Assembly (NCBI GenBank): GCA_910587655.1
Contig: CAJUND010000013.1
Span: 1-64,000, forward strand
DNA: 64,000 nucleotides
Direction: 5' to 3'
From: an uncultured Agathobacter sp.
Lineage (GTDB): Bacteria; Bacillota; Clostridia; Lachnospirales; Lachnospiraceae
Made by a program: the position numbers and the translations under genes
Shown here: positions 15,885-25,319 of the stretch, piece after piece
Layout of the letters: each line of letters starts with the position of its first letter
How positions within the stretch are numbered: position 1 is the stretch's first letter
Notes under the pieces: model-generated
What the model was told of the DNA's origin: nothing
What the model saw: only the letters and a program-made list of their open reading frames with translations
Database searches by the model: none

Positions 15885-16198
15885 TAGTATTCACTGCATA
15901 TACAATGAACGATAAAATCATAAATTAGCAGAAAAAGCACAGTTGCAATCTGCCTTTGACTGTGCTAGACTTACATCAGAACAATTGTCAGTTGTTCATT
16001 TTTCCAATGGACAGATGGCAGGAGAATTCTCATTTTTATATCCACAATAATAATTTTTTGAAAAATATTTCCCAGGTAGTATTTGTAAATAATTAATGAA
16101 TATGAATATTTACATACTTTTATTAGTTTTATTATGAAATTTTATGGAATGTATTGTAGCATCTGCCAAAACAGTTTATACTAAAAGGAGAAAATAAT
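15885..16198. other. Intergenic region, 314 bases, no gene seen
   Basis: Contains the hairpins AGCACAG/CTGTGCT (15937-15966 region) and GAACAA/TTGTTC (15979-15984 with 15991-15996, then ATTTTT), probably terminating the MocR operon. A very AT-rich stretch follows and ends in a good AAAGGAG site for the next gene. Confidence 0.5.
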
Positions 16199-17143
16199 AT
16201 GGAAAAGGAAACAGTTCAGCCGCAGGAGGTGCTGCCGGTTAACGGTCGGTCAAAGGACAGTTTTTTTAAAATGATTTACCGGTCAAAGGAGCGGCTTGAT
16301 GGACTGGCAAAATTTCTGCTGGGTATACAGGACGGGGAGGTCAGCATTGCAAATGTGAAGCCGGTTCTGTTTGGAAACCGGGAGAATGATTTATCGTTTC
16401 TGTGCAATCATGTCTTTTACTGCATGATGGAGGAAGAATCCACACTGTGTCCTAATATGCCGTACCGTCTGCTGGAATATATTACGGCGGGTCTCCGTTC
16501 CACAGTGGATTCGGAAAAGCTTTTGTACAGTTCAAAAAAGGTGTATTTTCCGGTTCCGAAGCTGTATATGGTGCAGGTCGGCGTGGAGGAGAGAAAGAAG
16601 GAGATTACGGAAGCTGTGTATGACCTGCGGCTGAGTGATTCCTACAGAACTGTTGAAGACAGAAATGAAACCGTTACGGAACCGGACCTTGAGGCAGTGG
16701 TTCATGTATATGATTTTCGTATGACGCTTTCGGAGATACTTGATTATATTGAAAAAGAAATTCTTCCGGCGCGCCTTGTCCCGTATGCAGGGGATTTGCT
16801 GGATTATGCGCTTGTTGCTGACTGCCTGACCTATGTTCAGCGTGTGGGAAGGAACAAAAAATATACAGTTCCCAAAAATGCCGCAGTTCCTGCCAGACTG
16901 CTGGAACTGCTGAAAGACAGGGGGATTTTCAGGGAACTGCTTTCTGATAAGGAGGTATGTGATATGACGATGGCAACATTTTCAAGAGAAGATATGCGTG
17001 AATACCAGGGGTGGGAACGCGGCATGGAAGAGGGAATGGAGCAGGGAAGAGTACTGACATATGCGGAATTTGGACTGTCCCCGGAAGAAATCGCTTTACG
17101 TGTATCCATGCCCCTGGAAGAGGTAAAGCGGATACTGGAGTAA
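16199..17143 (+). CDS. Rpn family PD-(D/E)XK nuclease-like protein
   Basis: A 314-residue protein with features of the Rpn (recombination-promoting nuclease/putative transposase) family. It opens with DSFFKMIYRSKERLDGLAKF (the family's D-x-x-F-K start). The nuclease motif can be read as END (ENDLSFLC) and EEESTLCPN, followed by MPYRLLEYI. The C-terminus has an EGMEQGR stretch and a helix-turn-helix-like FGLSPEEIALRVSMPLEEVK. It is the second Rpn-like gene in 7 kb. A back-to-back terminator separates it from the convergent ABC permease. The role in the cell is uncertain. Confidence 0.72.
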   Translation: MEKETVQPQEVLPVNGRSKDSFFKMIYRSKERLDGLAKFLLGIQDGEVSIANVKPVLFGNRENDLSFLCNHVFYCMMEEESTLCPNMPYRLLEYITAGLRSTVDSEKLLYSSKKVYFPVPKLYMVQVGVEERKKEITEAVYDLRLSDSYRTVEDRNETVTEPDLEAVVHVYDFRMTLSEILDYIEKEILPARLVPYAGDLLDYALVADCLTYVQRVGRNKKYTVPKNAAVPARLLELLKDRGIFRELLSDKEVCDMTMATFSREDMREYQGWERGMEEGMEQGRVLTYAEFGLSPEEIALRVSMPLEEVKRILE

Positions 17144-17147
17144 TGGA

Positions 17148-17173
17148 AAAAGCACAGTTTCACCTGTGCTTTT
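17148..17173. terminator. Bidirectional terminator between convergent genes
   Basis: AAAAGCACAG (17148-17157) pairs with CTGTGCTTTT (17164-17173), giving a T run on both strands. It lies between the Rpn-like gene and the ABC permease end. Confidence 0.9.
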
Positions 17174-19238
17174 CTTCCACATTCCGTTTAAATCCCACAT
17201 AAGTAACAACAAAATAAACCAGATAAATTCCAAAAAACAAGGCAATGCTTTTCAGGAAAAATATACCGGCGAAAACCGGGACGCCCGTTTCGATGACAAA
17301 CTGTTTACTCACAAATAAAATCATTTTTCCGCTGATTACCATTGCAAACAGTGCCGGACACAGATAGTAGGCGGCGAGTTGTTTTAAAATCATGCGCCGG
17401 ATCTGGTTTCGTTCCAGTCCGAGTTTCGCCAGCACATCATACCGGAATCTGTATTTGGCGGAATCGCTTAACTGCTGGATGGACAGCACGGTTACAGCGA
17501 CACATACAAATACAAGGCCGATATAAAACATCGGAATAATGAAAGAACCCAGCATATATTTGGTTTCAGGAATCAGGCTTTCCCTTGCCAGGTAAACGGA
17601 GCACATTACGATAATGGAGTCTGAGCCGCAGCGTAAACCCGGGTTGTACTTATTGTCCGTGTCCAGTTCCATATCATCATCTTCCGGTAATAAATTCATC
17701 AGTTTATTCTGTAAATCCAGCGGACGCGCTCCTTTTAAATCCACAGCCAGTTCCGAATAACAAGGGCGCATGCGCTTTAATGCATCATCCGGTACGACAA
17801 TTACATAATCAGCCCCGTTGTGCCCGTCCTGCGAAAAGTAATCCGGGATAATTCCCGCGCAGGAGAGAAAGGTTTTGCCGGAGGCGTCTGCAATCTGTAA
17901 ATCTTTTGGGGCGTCTGTCACTTCATGGTATAACCGGGGCTTAATCTGAATAAGGTATTCCCCGGAGGTTATTTCCTTTTTCCCATAACCCAGCATCTGC
18001 CGCAGATGGTTATAATCCGAAAGTCCCATATAAGTATCGTATGGATAATAGGTTCCGCGGTTTAAAAGCATTTCCTTTATTTTATCTGTGTCAGGGCTTC
18101 CATCGGTTTTCTGGTACATGGTTCCCCATGCCTCTAAATGTGTCAGCATCCAGGTATTCACCTGGTTGCTGTAATCCGTGTAAATGTGGTACGGATAATA
18201 ATCTGCAGATGCTGTTTCAGCATTGATTACTGCTATTTCATCGGAAAAATCATCATTCGTGTCTGAACTGTATGCCAGTACGTCAAACGGAAATTTGCCG
18301 TCCAGCATGGTGTTTTCATATTCGCTGAACATCAGGGCAATGGAAGCGCCGAGCAGTGCGAGGGTAAACAGTGACGTCAGCGTTCCCATTGTAAACTGCA
18401 TGGTTTTTACCTTTGATGCAAACTGCCTGAGCAGAAAAAGATTCTGCCCTCTGTAGACTGCGTTTCCTTTTTTTCGGATATAGCAGATGGTCCATGCCGA
18501 TAATCCGGTATAAAACAGATAAATGGTAAGTACCAGACCGACCAGAAAAATCATGACTTCCACGGTACTGTCAAGTCTGCCGAATATGCTCCAGAACAGT
18601 AAAATAAAAATCATGGACAGCGGAAGAAGAATCCGTTTTCCCTTTTCATGTTTTTCCCGGATGTTTTCGTTCCGGCGTCTGGCTTCCATCAGTGCATGGA
18701 TATTCATTTTTCTGAATTTATGCCTGCACCGGGTCAGCGCCAGCAGGTAACAGCCGAAGTAACAAAGCGCCGTCATCAGAAAGGTTTTATAATGGAAGGT
18801 GATATGCAGGTGATATTCCATTCTTACCATGGAATACATAACGGAAACCAGTACCTGCTGGAGCAGTATTCCCAGAAGAATGCCGCAGCAGAAGGAAAGA
18901 CAGCCAAGCAGAAGATTTTCCCTGATATACAGTCTGGAAACCGTTTTCTTTTTCATTCCAAGGAGCAGGTAGATTCCAAATTCACTGCTTCGTTTTTCCA
19001 GCATAAATCGCACCATATAGTTTATCAGCCATGCAACGATGATAACAATAAATACGGTTGCAAGAATCAGCATAATGTCCATCAGTGGTTCCAGGTCAAA
19101 AAGGTCTGCCAGTTCGTTCTGGAAAATCAGACTGCCGAATGCGTAAATCAGCGCCGTGATGATTGTCATGGTAAGAATATAAACCAGGTAATCCCTTGCG
19201 GACCGTTTCATGTTACGGAAGGCGAGCTTAGCAAACAT
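17160..19238 (-). CDS. BceB-like ABC transporter permease (FtsX family)
   Basis: A 692-residue permease of the BceAB type, which frees peptide-blocked lipid II-cycle intermediates and provides resistance to peptide antibiotics. It has ten expected transmembrane helices: one at the N-terminus (YLVYILTMTIITALIYAFGS), three around residues 55-160 with the FtsX signature, and a group near 200-310. A large extracellular domain of about 220 residues (YENTMLDGKF to LIPETKYML) separates these from the last helices. I use the ATG at 19238, eleven bases after GGGAGG; an in-frame GTG at 19250 overlaps that site. The start overlaps the end of the ATPase gene. It is part of a sensor-transporter module with the kinase and regulator upstream. 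Confidence 0.9.
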   Translation of the reverse strand: MFAKLAFRNMKRSARDYLVYILTMTIITALIYAFGSLIFQNELADLFDLEPLMDIMLILATVFIVIIVAWLINYMVRFMLEKRSSEFGIYLLLGMKKKTVSRLYIRENLLLGCLSFCCGILLGILLQQVLVSVMYSMVRMEYHLHITFHYKTFLMTALCYFGCYLLALTRCRHKFRKMNIHALMEARRRNENIREKHEKGKRILLPLSMIFILLFWSIFGRLDSTVEVMIFLVGLVLTIYLFYTGLSAWTICYIRKKGNAVYRGQNLFLLRQFASKVKTMQFTMGTLTSLFTLALLGASIALMFSEYENTMLDGKFPFDVLAYSSDTNDDFSDEIAVINAETASADYYPYHIYTDYSNQVNTWMLTHLEAWGTMYQKTDGSPDTDKIKEMLLNRGTYYPYDTYMGLSDYNHLRQMLGYGKKEITSGEYLIQIKPRLYHEVTDAPKDLQIADASGKTFLSCAGIIPDYFSQDGHNGADYVIVVPDDALKRMRPCYSELAVDLKGARPLDLQNKLMNLLPEDDDMELDTDNKYNPGLRCGSDSIIVMCSVYLARESLIPETKYMLGSFIIPMFYIGLVFVCVAVTVLSIQQLSDSAKYRFRYDVLAKLGLERNQIRRMILKQLAAYYLCPALFAMVISGKMILFVSKQFVIETGVPVFAGIFFLKSIALFFGIYLVYFVVTYVGFKRNVEEKHR

Positions 19239-20007
19239 CAGACATTTCACCTCCCGTCAGTGACAGTACATCCAGGATTTCCTGAAGGAAAAGGTTTCTC
19301 TTTTTTTCTCCCCGGATGAGTTCGTGAAATATTTTCCCGTCTTTTAAAAACAAGATTCTTTTACAGTAGCTTGCCGAAAATGCATCATGGGTTACCATAA
19401 GAATCGTTGCCGCAAGCTCCCGGTTCAGACGGGTGAAGGTTTCCAGAAGCGTCTGCGCTGCCCTGGAATCCAAAGCACCGGTCGGTTCATCCGCAAGCAG
19501 AAGTTTTGGATGGCTGACAAGCGCCCTTGCGCAGGCACACCGCTGTTTCTGTCCGCCGGAAACCTGGTACGGAAATTTATCCCGGATATCCTCGATTCCA
19601 AGCAGCCTTAAAATGCTGCCACAGCGTTCATTGATGTCTTTTTTCTTTTGTCCCTGCAGGGTCTGCGCCAGAATAATGTTTTCCTCAATGGTCAGGGTGT
19701 CCAGCAGATTGTAATCCTGAAATACAAAGCCAAGATTTTTTCTGCGGAATTCTGACAGGGCATTTTCCGACAGCTCTGTGATATCGGTGTTTTCATAATA
19801 AATATGTCCCGCAGTTACCCGGTCAATGGTTGCCATCATGTTTAGAAGCGTGGTTTTTCCGGAGCCGGAGGCTCCCATGACGCCGATAAATTCGCCTTTG
19901 TCCACATGAAAGCTTACATCATCCACGGCCTTTGTTACATTTGATTCGTTTCCGTAGTATTTTTCCACGTTGCATACCCGGATGTAGTTGTTTGCAGTCT
20001 GTGCCAT
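19228..20007 (-). CDS. BceA-like ABC transporter ATP-binding protein
   Basis: A 259-residue ATPase of the MacB/LolD/BceA class. It has Walker A GASGSGKTTL, Q-loop VFQDYNLLDTLT, signature VSGGQKQRCACARALV, Walker B LLLADEPTGALD and H-loop VTHD. The start at 20007 has AAAGGA upstream; an in-frame ATG at 20034 does not. It forms the transporter with the overlapping permease gene. A perfect 16-bp inverted repeat lies between this gene and the kinase and may take part in control. Confidence 0.92.
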   Translation of the reverse strand: MAQTANNYIRVCNVEKYYGNESNVTKAVDDVSFHVDKGEFIGVMGASGSGKTTLLNMMATIDRVTAGHIYYENTDITELSENALSEFRRKNLGFVFQDYNLLDTLTIEENIILAQTLQGQKKKDINERCGSILRLLGIEDIRDKFPYQVSGGQKQRCACARALVSHPKLLLADEPTGALDSRAAQTLLETFTRLNRELAATILMVTHDAFSASYCKRILFLKDGKIFHELIRGEKKRNLFLQEILDVLSLTGGEMSDVC

Positions 20008-20088
20008 GATAGAATTTCCTTTCGTCTGTATCATGATTGTTTTGTAATGTCATTTTATATGATTTCGGGATGGTTTCATATAAAGACA

Positions 20089-20128
20089 GATTGAAGTTAT
20101 CTTAAGATTTCATAAGATAACTTCAATC
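20089..20128. repeat. Perfect 16-bp inverted repeat between kinase and ATPase genes
   Basis: GATTGAAGTTATCTTA (20089-20104) and TAAGATAACTTCAATC (20113-20128) with an 8-base centre. It overlaps the last codons of the kinase gene and lies 82 bases before the ATPase start (minus strand). There is no T run in the minus direction. It may be a terminator-like barrier or a response-regulator operator. Confidence 0.75.
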
Positions 20129-21154
20129 CATTGATTCCCTGCTTATGTAATTACTAACCGGAAATTCCACAACCATTTTCGTCCCCCTGCCATATTCCGA
20201 CTCCGCAGATATCCCAATCCCCATTTTTTCACAGAGCCTGCGGCAAAGGTAAAGTCCCATTCCGGTCGAGCGTTCTTCTTTTCTTCCATTGGTTCCGGTA
20301 AATCCTTTTTCAAAAATCCGGGAAAGTTCTTCCGGGCGGATGCCGGTTCCGTTGTCCTCCACAGTAAATAGTACGCCGTGCTCCGTGCGGCTGGTTCCGA
20401 TACAAAATACAGGCGTTTCGCTTTTGTATTTTATACTGTTTAAGATGAGCTGGTTTAAAATAAAAGCAATCCATTTTTTATCAGTATAAACCATGTCCTT
20501 ACAATTTATATCTGCCTGCACATGGTTCTGGATTAAAAGCAGTCTGTTTTTATCCAGTACTTCATACACGACTTCTTCCAGGTTCGTTTTCTGTATCATA
20601 TAATCTTTGTAAACCTCTTTGGAACGGGCAAAGTACAGCGCCATATCCACATAGTTTTCTATTTTCTGGTTTTCCAGGCTGATGGTTTTAAAGTCATCAG
20701 CACTGCCAGGCAGATGCCTGCGGTTTTCACAGACCAGGGAAATTCCGGTAATTGGAGCCTTGATTTCATGCACCCAGCTTTCGATATATTCTTTATAATC
20801 CTTTTGTTCCTCTTCCAGCCGGCGGATTCGCTCAATCACTGATTTATTTGATTTACGGATCATTTCTTTGTAAAGTCTGTCCTCAAGCGAAAACGAGTCG
20901 GGCAGCAGTTCTCCGAGCAGGTATCTTCTGTCTGTTTTTTCCAGAATCTGTTCCATTTCGCGGAAATATTTCTTCCGCTGTCCGTAAGTAAGCAGAAGCC
21001 ATGCTGCCAGAAGAACCAGCCAGAAAACCAGAATCAGCGTGATGTTTGATTTGCTGTAGTCCGTCAGCCGTAAAAACACGGAGAGGACGCACATGCAGAT
21101 GAAGTGAAGCAGTAAAAGCATTCCTTTGTCTTTGATAAATTCTGTCAGTTTCAT
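20123..21154 (-). CDS. BceS-like intramembrane-sensing histidine kinase
   Basis: A 343-residue kinase with two N-terminal transmembrane helices separated by only a few residues (LLLLHFICMCVLSVFL and LILVFWLVLLAAWLLL) and no extracellular sensor domain. This is the hallmark of kinases that sense through a BceAB transporter. The phospho-acceptor box is WVHEIKAPITG, and the ATPase domain has NQLILNSIKYKS, DNGTGI and GMGLYLCRRLC. Its start overlaps the regulator stop (ATGA), so the two are translated together. Confidence 0.92.
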   Translation of the reverse strand: MKLTEFIKDKGMLLLLHFICMCVLSVFLRLTDYSKSNITLILVFWLVLLAAWLLLTYGQRKKYFREMEQILEKTDRRYLLGELLPDSFSLEDRLYKEMIRKSNKSVIERIRRLEEEQKDYKEYIESWVHEIKAPITGISLVCENRRHLPGSADDFKTISLENQKIENYVDMALYFARSKEVYKDYMIQKTNLEEVVYEVLDKNRLLLIQNHVQADINCKDMVYTDKKWIAFILNQLILNSIKYKSETPVFCIGTSRTEHGVLFTVEDNGTGIRPEELSRIFEKGFTGTNGRKEERSTGMGLYLCRRLCEKMGIGISAESEYGRGTKMVVEFPVSNYISRESMD

Positions 21155-21810
21155 ATGCGGTAACCAATGCCCCTTTTTGTTTCTATAAAATCCTCTGCCC
21201 CGATGGAATTTAATTTTTTGCGGATATTTGTCACATGGACGCTTAAGGTATTGTCGTCAATAAAAATCTGGTTTTCCCACAGATATTCCACCAGTGTTAT
21301 CCGGGAAACAAATTCTCCTTCGTGCAGAAACAGAAGATGCAGGATTTTCATTTCATTTTTGGTAAGCTCCACGCTTTTGGACTGAAAGGATAAACAGCAT
21401 CTGGGGATATGAAGCGTTACGCCGTTTTTGGAAAAACTTTCGGGTTTTGTCCCCTTTGTGCGTTTTAACACAGCGGCAATCCTCGCCAGAAGAAGCGGCG
21501 GCTGGTACGGCTTTGTGATATAATCGTCCGCGCCTTTTAAAATACCGTTCAGTTCGTCCATGGAATCAGTTCGTCCGGTCAGAAATATGACTGGAATGTC
21601 CGTCTGTTCCCGCAGCTGTATGCAGAGGTCAAAACCCGAAATTCCCGGCAGGTTTACATCCATAAGAATCAAATCCGGCATGGCGGTCTGCACCTGGTTT
21701 ACCAGGTTTTCAAATATATCCGCCGCTGTGACCTGGTACATGGCATTTTCCAGCAGTATTTTCAGTTCCCGCCGGATCAGCGGTTCGTCTTCAATGATAA
21801 ATATATGCAT
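21151..21810 (-). CDS. BceR-like OmpR family response regulator
   Basis: A 219-residue regulator. The receiver domain has IIEDEPLIRREL at the start, the phospho-acceptor Asp in LILMDVNLPGISG and K in DYITKPY. The winged-helix DNA-binding domain is at about 130-219 (SVELTKNEMKILHLLF, then VHVTNIRKKL). I use the ATG at 21810; in-frame codons further up (to 22002) have no homology. It is expected to control the downstream BceAB-like genes. A good minus-strand promoter lies about 110 bases upstream. Confidence 0.92.
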   Translation of the reverse strand: MHIFIIEDEPLIRRELKILLENAMYQVTAADIFENLVNQVQTAMPDLILMDVNLPGISGFDLCIQLREQTDIPVIFLTGRTDSMDELNGILKGADDYITKPYQPPLLLARIAAVLKRTKGTKPESFSKNGVTLHIPRCCLSFQSKSVELTKNEMKILHLLFLHEGEFVSRITLVEYLWENQIFIDDNTLSVHVTNIRKKLNSIGAEDFIETKRGIGYRI

Positions 21811-21918
21811 TATGACTGCAGCTCCTGTTCTGTCAATGACGCAAATCCCATGCAAATTCGCTGCACGAAAGGATTTGCGCAGACAATGCATCAAACAATG
21901 TATCATATGTTCTGCCCT

Positions 21919-21947
21919 ATTATAACAAAAACAGGTGGGACTGTCAC
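21919..21947 (-). promoter_or_regulatory. Promoter of the BceRS-like operon
   Basis: On the minus strand: -35 GTGACA (21947-21942), a 17-base spacer and -10 TATAAT (21924-21919). Confidence 0.7.
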
Positions 21948-21975
21948 TTTTTTTGTATACAAACCGTGACTGCTG

Positions 21976-21984
21976 TGTTATAAT
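21976..21984 (+). promoter_or_regulatory. Extended -10 promoter for recQ
   Basis: TGTTATAAT (TATAAT at 21979-21984) with no good -35. It is divergent from the BceRS-like promoter and 75 bases before the recQ start. Confidence 0.5.
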
Positions 21985-22058
21985 CCAAAAATAAATAGTC
22001 ATTGTTCCCTGTGTTCACAGGCATGAGCAAAATCCACAAATCGAAAAAGGAAGTACAT

Positions 22059-23930
22059 ATGAACCCAGCCGAAATATTAAAAAAATACTTTGGATACGAT
22101 TCGTTCCGGAACGGACAGGAAACCATGATCGAATCCATTTTATCAGGAAAAGATGCGTTTGCGATTATGCCGACAGGCGCAGGAAAGTCACTCTGTTACC
22201 AGGTACCGGCGCTGCTTCTTCCCGGTATTACGATTGTGATATCACCTCTTATTTCCCTGATGCAGGACCAGGTGAAATCTTTAAACGAGGCGGGAATTCA
22301 TGCCGCATTCATTAACTCCTCCCTTACAGAACAGCAGATTGCAAAGGCGCTGCGCCTGGCGCAGGACGGCACATACAAAATTATTTATGTCGCCCCTGAA
22401 CGGCTGGAGAGTGAAGGGTTTATACAGTTTGCATTAAATACGGACATTTCCATGGTAACCGTTGATGAAGCGCACTGTATTTCGCAGTGGGGGCAGGATT
22501 TCAGGCCGGGCTATCTAAAGATTACAGAGTTTGTTGCAAAGCTGCCGAAGCGTCCGGTAGTCAGCGCGTTTACGGCAACGGCAACCGCTGAGGTCAAAAC
22601 GGATATCGAATGCATTTTACAGCTGAAAACCCCGGAAACTGTGGTAACGGGCTTTGACCGGGAAAACCTCTATTACCGCGTGGAGCATGTGGCAGGAAAG
22701 CGTAAGGATGAATTTGTCATGGATTATGTGAAAAGCCATTCGGGGGAGAGCGGAATCATCTACTGTGCGACAAGAAAAAATGTGGACACGCTGTATGAAA
22801 AACTGTCAGAAAACGGAATTTCCGTTTCCCGTTACCATGCCGGAATGGACAGTGAAACAAGAAAGAACAGCCAGGATGATTTTATTTATGACCGGGTGCA
22901 GGTGATTATTGCCACCAATGCATTTGGCATGGGAATCGACAAATCAAACGTAAGGTATGTGATTCACTATAATATGCCGCAGAGCATGGAAAATTATTAC
23001 CAGGAGGCGGGGCGTGCGGGACGCGACGGTGAAAACTCACAGTGCATCCTTTTGTTTTCCGCCCAGGATGTTATGATTAATAAATTTCTTCTGGATAAGA
23101 AGGAAGTAGAGGATGTGGAAGCAGAGGATCTTGAACTGATTCGGCAGAGAGATGTCAGAAGACTGCAGGCAATGGAAGGATACTGTAAAACCACCTCATG
23201 TCTTAGGAATTATATACTGGAATACTTTGGTGAAAAAACAAACGTACCCTGCGACAACTGCGGAAACTGCCACCGCGAATTTTCAGAAAGCGATATGACG
23301 GATGATGCGAAACAGGTGATTAACTGCGTTGCGGAAACGAGGGGAAGATTCGGCGTAAATATTGTGCTGGGAACCCTGCTCGGCGCAAACCGGGCAAGAT
23401 TAAAGGAGGTTGGCGCCACTTCATACAAGTCATACGGCGTTCTTGCACAGAGAAATGAAAATGACTTAAGACTGCTGATTGGCCAGCTGCTGGCGGAAGG
23501 ATATCTTGTCCAGACAGCAGGAGAGTACAGCGTTCTTAAGATGGGGGACATCAGCCGGTTAAAGGATGAAAACACCCGCGTGATTGTGAAGAAATTTGAG
23601 GAAAAGGAAAAGCGGGTGCGAAGCAGAAATGCAGGAAAAAGAAGTACAGATGCACTTACATCTGCAGGCTACCAGTTATTTGAAAGACTCCGCCAGCTGC
23701 GTTTAATGATTGCAAAAGAAGAGAAAATGCCGCCGTATATTATATTTAATGACAAAACATTAATTGACATGTGTGCAAAAACACCGGAAAACAGGCAGGA
23801 AATGCTGGATGTATCCGGTGTCGGGGAACGTAAATTCAGTAAGTACGGACAGCGGTTTCTGGATGAAATCACACAGTTTGTTTCAGAAAACCCTGACGCG
23901 GTCATTAGTATGGAGGTGGAAAAGGATTAA
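22059..23930 (+). CDS. recQ: ATP-dependent DNA helicase RecQ
   Basis: A 623-residue 3'-5' DNA helicase for recombination and replication-fork repair. It has Walker A MPTGAGKSLCYQ, the DEAH box TVDEAHCISQWGQDFRPGY, motif VI QEAGRAGRDGE, the zinc-binding cysteines in the RQC region (TTSCLRN, then CDNCGNC) and a C-terminal HRDC domain (LRQLRLMIAKEEKMPPYII). I use the ATG at 22059, with AAAAAGGAAG upstream. The length is typical. It ends four bases into the convergent kinase gene. Confidence 0.95.
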   Translation: MNPAEILKKYFGYDSFRNGQETMIESILSGKDAFAIMPTGAGKSLCYQVPALLLPGITIVISPLISLMQDQVKSLNEAGIHAAFINSSLTEQQIAKALRLAQDGTYKIIYVAPERLESEGFIQFALNTDISMVTVDEAHCISQWGQDFRPGYLKITEFVAKLPKRPVVSAFTATATAEVKTDIECILQLKTPETVVTGFDRENLYYRVEHVAGKRKDEFVMDYVKSHSGESGIIYCATRKNVDTLYEKLSENGISVSRYHAGMDSETRKNSQDDFIYDRVQVIIATNAFGMGIDKSNVRYVIHYNMPQSMENYYQEAGRAGRDGENSQCILLFSAQDVMINKFLLDKKEVEDVEAEDLELIRQRDVRRLQAMEGYCKTTSCLRNYILEYFGEKTNVPCDNCGNCHREFSESDMTDDAKQVINCVAETRGRFGVNIVLGTLLGANRARLKEVGATSYKSYGVLAQRNENDLRLLIGQLLAEGYLVQTAGEYSVLKMGDISRLKDENTRVIVKKFEEKEKRVRSRNAGKRSTDALTSAGYQLFERLRQLRLMIAKEEKMPPYIIFNDKTLIDMCAKTPENRQEMLDVSGVGERKFSKYGQRFLDEITQFVSENPDAVISMEVEKD

Positions 23931-25318
23931 ATGTTATCAGCCGGTAAGGTAAGCGCTGCTTCAAATCCACCGTACCTGCTGCGGCCCATGCTTACGTTTC
24001 CATTATGGGCAGCAGTAATCTGACGGACAATCAAAAGCCCCAGTCCATGCCGCTGTTGGGCAGTATTTTCATCACAGACCATATAGTGCGGGGAACTGTT
24101 TAATTTTTCCAGCTGCTCGTCCGATACGCCTTTGCCGTCGTCGGCAACGGTTATGGTGCAGGTTCCGTTTTCAGCCGTAACGCCTACATGGATCCTGCAG
24201 GCATTGTTGTGGCTGATACAGTTTTGAATCAGATTGCTTACGGCACGCCGGATTAAATCCCTGTCAACATTTGCAGTGCAGACAGTTAAGGCTTCGTCTG
24301 TTTCCCACACAACCGGATGGCTGCCCTCGATATCCATATTGATGAAATCAACAGCGACCTGGCGGACAATGGCAACTACGTTCTGTTTTTCCGGGTGCAG
24401 CGGCTGCATATTGTATTCTAATCTGGAAGCAAGATTCAGGTCACTGATTAAATTTCTCATACGTTCACTCTGTTTTACAATCACTGAAGCTTTCTGGCAG
24501 CTGTCTTTCGGCAAACGTCTGTCGCTTTCCAGCTGGCAGGCATAACCCATAACCATGGAAAGCGGTGTGCGTATGTCGTGCGATACTCCCGCAATCCAGT
24601 TTGCCCTTGCGGTTTCTTTTTTTTCAAGCATCTTGTCCTTGGACTGCAGAATTTCCGAAGTCCGGTTGATATTTGCAGCCAGTTCGGACAGTAATCCCTT
24701 TTCTTTTATATGGACAGCTTCACCTGCGGACAGGGCCTGTATGCCGTTGATAATCGGCTTTACGGACCCAAACAGTCTGGTATTGGCGAAGAAATAAATC
24801 ATAAAAACCAGCACGGTATTCATCGCCAGCACGGTCAGGATAGTCCGGGGCAGGCTGGCAATCAGACGGTAATCCCAGCTCGGCCACATGTGTTTCCAGA
24901 AGCTGTCTTTCGGGTAACCCAGTACCACAAGCCCTTTTTCTGATTCCCCGGTAAATGTCGGATATCCGTCTATATAGCCGCGGGTGATGCCCGCAATGTC
25001 CGAAGCACAATAGGATACCGGTACGGTTTGCGGCAGATCATCTGTCTGCCAGATCACCTGCATGGTTTTGTTGTCAATCAGGACTGCCCAGGCGCCGGAA
25101 GTTTTCAGTTCAAGGGCTGTTTCAGAGGACAGAACATATTCATGTCCGTCCCAGTGCAGGTGGTCCGCAACTTCTCCAGCAGTCTGCCAGGGATGTCTGT
25201 TCGGCATCTGGTTTAAGGAATATACGGCTAACAGAATCAGGTTCAGACCGATAATTAAAACAGCGGACAGCAGCATGATGCCGATAAAACGCCGTATCAG
25301 TTTTGGAACACTTTTCAT
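23927..25318 (-). CDS. Sensor histidine kinase (lantibiotic-type, LanK-like)
   Basis: A 463-residue membrane kinase. Transmembrane helix one is at about 10-35 (IGIMLLSAVLIIGLNLILLA), with an extracellular domain of about 120 residues and helix two near 165-185 (TILTVLAMNTVLVFMIYFF). HAMP-like linker, H-box NWIAGVSHDIRTPLSMVMGY, N-box LIRRAVSNLIQNCISHNN, G1 DDGKGVS and G2 RHGLGLLIVRQI follow. It is paired with the regulator one base upstream and with the divergent LanFEG-type transporter, so it probably senses an antimicrobial peptide. Confidence 0.9.
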   Translation of the reverse strand: MKSVPKLIRRFIGIMLLSAVLIIGLNLILLAVYSLNQMPNRHPWQTAGEVADHLHWDGHEYVLSSETALELKTSGAWAVLIDNKTMQVIWQTDDLPQTVPVSYCASDIAGITRGYIDGYPTFTGESEKGLVVLGYPKDSFWKHMWPSWDYRLIASLPRTILTVLAMNTVLVFMIYFFANTRLFGSVKPIINGIQALSAGEAVHIKEKGLLSELAANINRTSEILQSKDKMLEKKETARANWIAGVSHDIRTPLSMVMGYACQLESDRRLPKDSCQKASVIVKQSERMRNLISDLNLASRLEYNMQPLHPEKQNVVAIVRQVAVDFINMDIEGSHPVVWETDEALTVCTANVDRDLIRRAVSNLIQNCISHNNACRIHVGVTAENGTCTITVADDGKGVSDEQLEKLNSSPHYMVCDENTAQQRHGLGLLIVRQITAAHNGNVSMGRSRYGGFEAALTLPADNI

Positions 25319-25319
25319 A

